Positions 6,750 through 10,959 of a stretch of 10,959 nucleotides of DNA are shown piece by piece (the first letter of the stretch is position 1; each line of letters begins with the position of its first letter). Below the pieces are notes generated by a model. The model saw only the letters and a list, made by a program, of their open reading frames with translations, did not search any database and was not told where the DNA came from. The translations under genes and the position numbers were made by a program. The DNA is from 2-01-FULL-49-17 sp035549275. GTDB lineage: Bacteria; Patescibacteriota; Minisyncoccia; 2-02-FULL-40-12; GWA2-44-9. The DNA is taken from positions 1-10,959 of the forward strand of contig DASZRH010000005.1 of assembly GCA_035549275.1 (NCBI GenBank), written 5' to 3'.

Positions 6750-8198
6750 TTACTCATCGAGCGTTTCCCGCGATTTTGACGGTTTCTGCTGGGCCAGCCA
6801 TTCTTTGATCAGCATTGTCGCTCGCACGTCGTCTTCGTTGTAGCGTAGTATTTTTTGAAGCACGGCCTCGTCCTTTTTCTCTACATATTCGTTGTACCAG
6901 ACCACCGATTCGGCTCCGCCGGCGTGCGGATCAGCCCAGGTATAGCCCAAATACGCGCCTACGTCTTTCAAGCTGTAGAAATAAATCGGTAACACCACGG
7001 AATCAACCAATTTCATGTGCAGATCAATGGTGTTCTCCTTAAACTTATCCACGAGCGCGCCTGGCGCTCCGTACCGGAGCGCCAGGCGGTCGAACACCTG
7101 CCGCTCATAGAACGCATAGTGATAGATCACGAAATCCTCAAGCCCGGCCAGGTAATCCAAAAACCGCGCCCAAATCTCCGGTTCGTGCTCTTTATCCTTG
7201 GCCAGAAAATATTTGTACTCGGTCGTGCCGGTCTGGTTGTCTTTGATGCAGAAGCCGAGCAGATAATCAATATCGCGCAGCGGATCGGATTCAATGTCGA
7301 AATACACGTCGTAACGGACATTCGGAAAGTTCGGCTTGCGCGTAATCATCGGCTTGTTGCCGACCAGGACCTTGGCCTGATTTGAAAACCGCAGGACTTT
7401 GTCGAACGGCCAATCTTCCAAACGCTCCCGGAGCATATTCACGTCCGCCGCCGCCAAATTATCCACCGTCTTGATCCCGATATCGTACAGCCGGCGCTGG
7501 TCGGCCTGGCTCATCCGGTACACTAGCGAGACGTCGCTACAGCCCTCGGTTTCGGAAATGCACAGCGAATACCACGGCGTGCGCTTGCAGCCGGCCTTCA
7601 GGAACGGGGCCGGCTTTTCGCCGTTGAGAATTTTCTCGATCTGGAGCCGGGTCAAATGGAAATGATCAATAAAATCCTCAATCAAGAACGACCGTTCGTT
7701 GCCTTCCGGATCAATCACGTACGCCTCCCGCGGCCGCACGCCCTGGATGCGTTCCAGAATCAGCGAATAGAAAATCAGCTGGAACTTGTATTCGTCGCGC
7801 AGATCAAGCGACGATTGAACGTCATAGACGACGTAATAGTGGTCGCCGAGCCAGGATTTGCCGGGCCGTGCTTCCAGGAGATCAGGCATTCCGACCCAAT
7901 CTTCGCTCATCAGCACGCCGTGATAGATATTCTTGCCCTGTTTCATCAATTCCACGGTTGCAAGGAAGGCCTCGTCCAAATCGCGCATCAATTCCGGCTT
8001 TACCTGCTCGAATTCTTTGTGGCGGCCGAGATCGCGATCAGGCGCCAGCGGCTTGCCTTTGTAAATCAAATCTAACAGCGGCGGAATGTGGCGCTTGTGC
8101 TCGGCGTCGCCGTAAATGTCATACCAAATCCAATGCGGACACTGGAAAAATTTGTAGAAATACTCGCCGTAGAGAGGCGCCTTAGTCGTTTCAGCCAT
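6750..8198 (-). CDS. TM0106-type RecB-like nuclease: Cas4-like module plus DEDD (YprB-like) exonuclease domain
   Basis: This 482-residue protein has two nuclease modules. The N-terminal Cas4/RecB-like module (1-225) has C20 (FFQCPHW) and a C-terminal trio C204, C213, C220, the arrangement that holds a 4Fe-4S cluster in Cas4, plus GMPDLLE (D106), YDVQSS (D126, Q128) and the Q140-x3-Y144 motif. Position 128 is normally the catalytic Lys of D-x-K, so this module may be inactive or altered. A linker (225-290) with a helix-hairpin-helix-like look (RLYDIGIKTVDNLAAADV) follows. The C-terminal RNase H-like exonuclease (about 297-470) shows YFDIESD (D301, E303), YHYAFYERQVFD, SLKDVGAYLGY and YNEDDVRA (D456/D457), the DEDD-type metal ligands. 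The start is supported by a TATAAT box 6 bases upstream. The family is of uncertain function, probably DNA repair or processing. Confidence 0.9.
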   Translation of the reverse strand: MAETTKAPLYGEYFYKFFQCPHWIWYDIYGDAEHKRHIPPLLDLIYKGKPLAPDRDLGRHKEFEQVKPELMRDLDEAFLATVELMKQGKNIYHGVLMSEDWVGMPDLLEARPGKSWLGDHYYVVYDVQSSLDLRDEYKFQLIFYSLILERIQGVRPREAYVIDPEGNERSFLIEDFIDHFHLTRLQIEKILNGEKPAPFLKAGCKRTPWYSLCISETEGCSDVSLVYRMSQADQRRLYDIGIKTVDNLAAADVNMLRERLEDWPFDKVLRFSNQAKVLVGNKPMITRKPNFPNVRYDVYFDIESDPLRDIDYLLGFCIKDNQTGTTEYKYFLAKDKEHEPEIWARFLDYLAGLEDFVIYHYAFYERQVFDRLALRYGAPGALVDKFKENTIDLHMKLVDSVVLPIYFYSLKDVGAYLGYTWADPHAGGAESVVWYNEYVEKKDEAVLQKILRYNEDDVRATMLIKEWLAQQKPSKSRETLDE

Positions 8199-8204
8199 AT
8201 TCTT

Positions 8205-8233
8205 ATTATAGCCGATGAGACGGTTTACTCCAA
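8205..8233 (-). promoter_or_regulatory. Probable promoter of the TM0106-type nuclease gene
   Basis: A perfect TATAAT (8210-8205) ends 6 bases before the ATG at 8198. The hexamer 17 bases upstream is TTGGAG (8233-8228), a weak -35 with the TTG core, lying in the last codons of the preceding gene. This is the same close -10/ATG layout as at 1756 and 4116, again predicting a leaderless transcript. Confidence 0.55.
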
Positions 8234-8992
8234 TTCGACCATCAATCTCGGTTCAGCCGGCTTCTTTTTTGAGGTTTTTTTGGCTTTGCTTGGCAGCGGA
8301 GCAAAAAATGAACTTGATTTCTGGACATAGATACAGTGCTCGCAGGGCGTCTCTAAATCCGGGGGCGTGTCGCGCCGGGCGACCATGATCGCCTGCTCGA
8401 ATACATCCGGCACCCAGCCGGTATTTAATTTTACCGCTTTCAAGGATTCGTTGAACGGCAGCACATTCTGAAATCCCCCACCGGTTTTGTCTACCTGATA
8501 AAACACGAAATATGCTTCGGGCTGGGTCTGAAAGCCGTTGCGGCCGAGCAGAAACGTATAGACTTCCATCTGTTTCTGATAATCGTCATAAATGCGGATT
8601 TCGCGGGAGCCGGAGGATTTATAATCCACGACCGCCAGCGAGCCGTCGTCGAATTGCAAAACATCGTCCACTGCGCCGTAGAGCATGGCGTTTAAATCTT
8701 CGTCGTAATATTGAACACCCTTGAAATTCTCGCGCCAGGTTGCCAGTTCTGGGCCGGCATAGAGCTTGGCGCGGATATTGTGGCGCTTGAATACCGGCGG
8801 CAGTTCGCCTTTGACTCGATATTTGTCGAATTCCTGCTTCACGAGAAAGTCTACCGCCGCTGACAGCGTGTAGGGATAGCCGGGCGGCCGCCGGATTTTA
8901 TGATGCACGTCCAGCCAGAAACAGCGCGGACATTCCTGAAATAGTTTCAGGCCCGAACGCGAGATGCGAATTGAAGAAAATGAGGCCGACAT
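8225..8992 (-). CDS. PD-(D/E)XK superfamily (Cas4/RecB-like) nuclease
   Basis: This 255-residue single-domain nuclease looks catalytically intact. Visible are GAVDDVLQ (D109/D110), VVDYKSS (D123, K125) and Q141-x3-Y145, the RecB/Cas4 order of active-site motifs. Two cysteine pairs, C21/C24 (ECPRCFWLD) and C217/C220 (PCEHCIY), flank the fold and could bind Zn or an Fe-S cluster as in Cas4 or AddB. The spacing is CxxC plus CxxC rather than Cas4's one-plus-three. The last 30 residues are a Lys/Pro-rich flexible tail. It lies 44 bases after the ASCH gene and 26 bases before the larger nuclease, which has a related N-terminal module. No cas1, cas2 or array accompanies it, so a CRISPR role is not supported. 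Processing of DNA ends in repair, uptake or defence is more likely. Confidence 0.85.
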   Translation of the reverse strand: MSASFSSIRISRSGLKLFQECPRCFWLDVHHKIRRPPGYPYTLSAAVDFLVKQEFDKYRVKGELPPVFKRHNIRAKLYAGPELATWRENFKGVQYYDEDLNAMLYGAVDDVLQFDDGSLAVVDYKSSGSREIRIYDDYQKQMEVYTFLLGRNGFQTQPEAYFVFYQVDKTGGGFQNVLPFNESLKAVKLNTGWVPDVFEQAIMVARRDTPPDLETPCEHCIYVQKSSSFFAPLPSKAKKTSKKKPAEPRLMVELE

Positions 8993-9036
8993 AGGACTGT
9001 ATCATTCTTCTAAATAAAGATGCGTGGCAACTCCCT

Positions 9037-9372
9037 TTATTTTAACTCCAAGGCAATCAACCCAAATTCTTCAATTTTTTCTTTATATCCCGGAAAGCTG
9101 TGGTACATCTGGACTGTTTCTTCATATGTATGTAGTCCCGGGTTGATCTGGCCAGGCGTATATTTCTTCAGGAGCTCCGCGATTGTTCTGAAACGAGAGA
9201 TTTTTGTAACGGTCTTGGTTATTTTAGACCGACCGCACATCAATACGACTTCGTCGCCGGATTTAATATCGCGATACCGCTCGGTTGCCGCCCGCGTTTC
9301 AACTTTTTTCCGGCCCGCTTTAATTTTTTCAAAAATATCTTTATTCTGTTGGGCAAATTTCAGGAGAATCAT
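9037..9372 (-). CDS. ASCH (PUA-like) domain protein
   Basis: This is a 111-residue single-domain protein. Residues 20-27 (GRKKVETR) fit the ASCH signature GxKxxExR, preceded by an amphipathic helix (DIFEKIKA) and followed by a beta-rich barrel with RYRDIKSGDEVVLMCG and KTVTKISRFRT. ASCH domains are PUA-like RNA- or nucleotide-binding folds; some relatives hydrolyse N4-acetylcytidine and others are proposed to bind RNA. I cannot assign a reaction here. Its ATG (9370-9372) overlaps the pyrF TGA (9369-9371) as ATGA, so translation is probably coupled to pyrF. A link to pyrimidine salvage or modified cytidines is an attractive guess from context only. Confidence 0.8.
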   Translation of the reverse strand: MILLKFAQQNKDIFEKIKAGRKKVETRAATERYRDIKSGDEVVLMCGRSKITKTVTKISRFRTIAELLKKYTPGQINPGLHTYEETVQMYHSFPGYKEKIEEFGLIALELK

Positions 9373-10049
9373 GGGAGAAGAGACTTTAATACGTTTAGTG
9401 GATCTTTTGATTGAGTAATAGGTCGGCCGATGACTAGAAAGTCAGCGCCCCGCTGTATGGCCTGGGCTGGTGTAACAATTCTAACTTGATCATCATTCTT
9501 TTTATAGTCGGCTGGCCGAATGCCGGGCACCATTTTTAACAGCCGCCGGGCGCCTGGGATCCGATTGACGATGCGAAGATCATGACCGGAACAGACAATT
9601 CCGTCTACACCCGCTTTCATGGCATCTCTGACAAGACGGGCAACAGATCGAGCATGAGCCTCGGAAGTTAAAACCGTGACTGCAAAAATCTTACTCGCAC
9701 CGGCATGAGCTTTGGCCGTTTTCATCATTGGAATTCCACCAGTGGCATGGATAGTGATAATATCCGCGCCGGCGCGAGACAAACGAGCCACGGAATTGGC
9801 GACTGTGTTCGGGATATCATGCAGTTTGGCGTCCGCAAATACGTCTCCGAATTTCTTCAATTTTCGAATGATTTTTGCGTCCGTGAACAGGAGATCGTTG
9901 ATTTTGTATCCCCATACGCTGCTCGAAAATAATTTTGCCAACTTAAGAGCTTTCGCTTCGGTTATACCGTCCATGGCGACGATAACCTTCTGTGCGATTA
10001 TTTCTGTGCCATCAAGCGCTGGTGTTCGTGGGTGTTGAGCATGCCGCAT
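9369..10049 (-). CDS. pyrF: Orotidine 5'-phosphate decarboxylase
   Basis: PyrF converts OMP to UMP, the last step of UMP synthesis, in the cytoplasm. The TIM-barrel motifs are clear: KVIVAMD on strand 1, the catalytic FADAKLHDIPNTV (D73, K75, D78 from this start), IHATGGIPMM, MVPGIRP with DDQVRIVTPAQAI, and the phosphate-binding VIGRPIT. Length is 226 residues from ATG 10047-10049. That start puts about 16 residues more before the strand-1 Asp than in B. subtilis PyrF, and overlaps the secA 3' end by 52 bases in another frame. Other in-frame ATGs are further upstream (10058, 10082) or too late (9975, inside VAMD). Only ATA and ATC codons lie at the expected start. No other pyrimidine-synthesis gene is in the window. 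Confidence 0.93.
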   Translation of the reverse strand: MRHAQHPRTPALDGTEIIAQKVIVAMDGITEAKALKLAKLFSSSVWGYKINDLLFTDAKIIRKLKKFGDVFADAKLHDIPNTVANSVARLSRAGADIITIHATGGIPMMKTAKAHAGASKIFAVTVLTSEAHARSVARLVRDAMKAGVDGIVCSGHDLRIVNRIPGARRLLKMVPGIRPADYKKNDDQVRIVTPAQAIQRGADFLVIGRPITQSKDPLNVLKSLLP

Positions 10050-10959
10050 TTTTTCCATTTTTTGCCGGAACCGCAGGGGCACGGATCATTGCGGCCGATC
10101 TTGTCTTCTTCTGATTTCGTAATCGGCGCAGTACGGGCCATTTCGCGCTCCATAGCGCTTTCGCCGGCGGCGAGCGAAGGCGAGCCGCCGATATTCTGCC
10201 GGCCTTCAACCATATTCTGCTGGGGAACCGGCTGCTGCATCACGGTAACTTTGAAAATTGCATCCAAAACCTGGAATTTGATTGCCTGCAGAAGTTCAAT
10301 AAACATACGCTGGCCTTCGACTTTGTACTCGGCAAGCGGATCGCGCTGGCCGTAGGCGCGCAGGGATACCGAACTGCGAAGATAATCCATAGCCGTGAGG
10401 TGATCCACCCATAATTCGTCGATCGTGCGAAGCAAAACCAGTTTTTCAATCACTTTCATGTGATCCCCGCCTAGCTCTTTCTCGCGGGCAATGTATTTCT
10501 CGCGCAATTCATCGGGATTTTCCGATTCTGCAAAGTAGCGTTCGATAACCTCATGAGCATTGCCAAGTAGTGCGTCGCGGCGCATGCCGTAAATCGTCGA
10601 GCGCTGCTTGTTCATCACGTCATCGTATTCAAGTACATATTTGCGGACATCGAAATTGTGGCCTTCAATACGGCCCTGGGCCTGCTGGATGGCGCTGGAG
10701 ATGAAGCGATTCTCAATAACATCGTCTTCAGTGACGCCAAGAGTGTCCATGATATTTTTGAGGCGGTCGCCACCGAAGCGCCGGACCAACTCATCTTCAG
10801 TGGAAACGAAGAATTGCGACGAACCGGGATCGCCTTGGCGGCCGGCGCGTCCGCGAAGCTGATTGTCGATACGGCGGGACTCGTGCCGCTCCGTGCCGAC
10901 GATGTAGAGTCCGCCGAGCTGCACCACCTCGTCGTGCTCGTTATCGGTCTGCACTTTCA
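9998..10959 (-). CDS. secA: Preprotein translocase ATPase SecA, C-terminal part (5' end outside window)
   Basis: SecA is the ATP-driven motor that pushes unfolded preproteins through SecYEG. About 320 C-terminal residues are seen; the frame is open to the window edge, and the GTG at 10952-10954 is an internal Val codon, not a start. Motif VI of the helicase-like motor is present (GTERHESRRIDNQLRGRAGR, then QGDPGSSQFF). It is followed by the helical scaffold and wing regions (VLEYDDVMNKQR; LRTIDELWVDHLTAMDYLR; GQRDPLAEYKVEGQRMF) and a short Gln/Pro-rich linker. It ends with a SEC-C metal-binding tail (KIGRNDPCPCGSGKKWKKCG), where the residue after the last Cys is Gly instead of the usual His or Cys. 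The 3' end overlaps pyrF. Confidence 0.97.
   Translation of the reverse strand, partial: KVQTDNEHDEVVQLGGLYIVGTERHESRRIDNQLRGRAGRQGDPGSSQFFVSTEDELVRRFGGDRLKNIMDTLGVTEDDVIENRFISSAIQQAQGRIEGHNFDVRKYVLEYDDVMNKQRSTIYGMRRDALLGNAHEVIERYFAESENPDELREKYIAREKELGGDHMKVIEKLVLLRTIDELWVDHLTAMDYLRSSVSLRAYGQRDPLAEYKVEGQRMFIELLQAIKFQVLDAIFKVTVMQQPVPQQNMVEGRQNIGGSPSLAAGESAMEREMARTAPITKSEEDKIGRNDPCPCGSGKKWKKCGMLNTHEHQRLMAQK

Noticed and set aside
6669..6758. Possible 27-codon minus-strand frame whose ATG overlaps the end of the TM0106-type gene (MSKIAAPRTYIPLN...)
   Set aside because: No motif, no hydrophobic or cysteine pattern, and short enough to arise by chance; the start overlap alone is weak support.
6750..8992. 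A CRISPR-Cas locus based on the Cas4-like folds
   Set aside because: No repeats, no cas1/cas2 and no effector gene in the window; the larger protein fits the TM0106 family instead.
1..10959. Alternative genetic code (TGA as Gly), known in some CPR lineages
   Set aside because: TGA ends secF, pyrF and the zinc-ribbon gene at the expected places and no in-frame TGA interrupts a conserved domain.

Overview
The window is a compact bacterial segment of moderate GC content using the standard genetic code (TGA ends both secF and pyrF). Every gene I can support with confidence lies on the minus strand, so transcription runs from high to low coordinates. The gene content suggests a member of the Candidate Phyla Radiation (Patescibacteria, perhaps Parcubacteria-like): a membrane protein paired with an unanchored VirD4/TraG-type ATPase, a sigma-region-4/HARE-HTH protein without the rest of a sigma factor, tight gene spacing with stop/start overlaps, almost no Shine-Dalgarno sequences, and TATAAT boxes only 6-8 bases before start codons. 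This placement is inference; there is no rRNA or other marker to prove it.

Layout in transcription order. (1) 10959-9037: the 3' part of secA (C-terminal third, with a SEC-C tail), pyrF overlapping the secA end, and a 111-residue ASCH-domain protein joined to pyrF by an ATGA stop/start overlap. (2) 8992-6535: a Cas4/RecB-like PD-(D/E)XK nuclease, then a TM0106-type protein (Cas4-like module, helical linker, DEDD-type RNase H-like exonuclease) with a TATAAT box just before its start, then a 34-residue two-CxxC zinc-ribbon microprotein. A 16-bp perfect hairpin closes this block. (3) 6434-4141: secD and secF, 5 bases apart. (4) 4108-197: a sigma-4/HARE-HTH regulator with its own near-consensus promoter, a 425-residue membrane-anchored protein, and a VirD4/TraG-like ATPase with a further TATAAT box overlapping the preceding stop codon. 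A 17-bp perfect hairpin containing the ATPase stop codon ends this block. The leftmost ~160 bases may hold the start of one more minus-strand gene, but this is ambiguous.

Functionally, secA, secD and secF are parts of the general protein-export machine (motor and proton-driven accessory complex), here in two separate transcription blocks of the same region. The ATPase and its membrane partner look like a two-piece coupling protein for DNA or protein translocation, with no other type IV secretion gene in view. The two nucleases, both with Cas4-like cysteine pairs or clusters, form the least explained part. The second has Gln where the first has the catalytic Lys of its PD-(D/E)XK motif, so they could act as an active/degenerate pair in DNA repair, uptake or defence. 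No CRISPR array, tRNA, rRNA or insertion sequence was seen.
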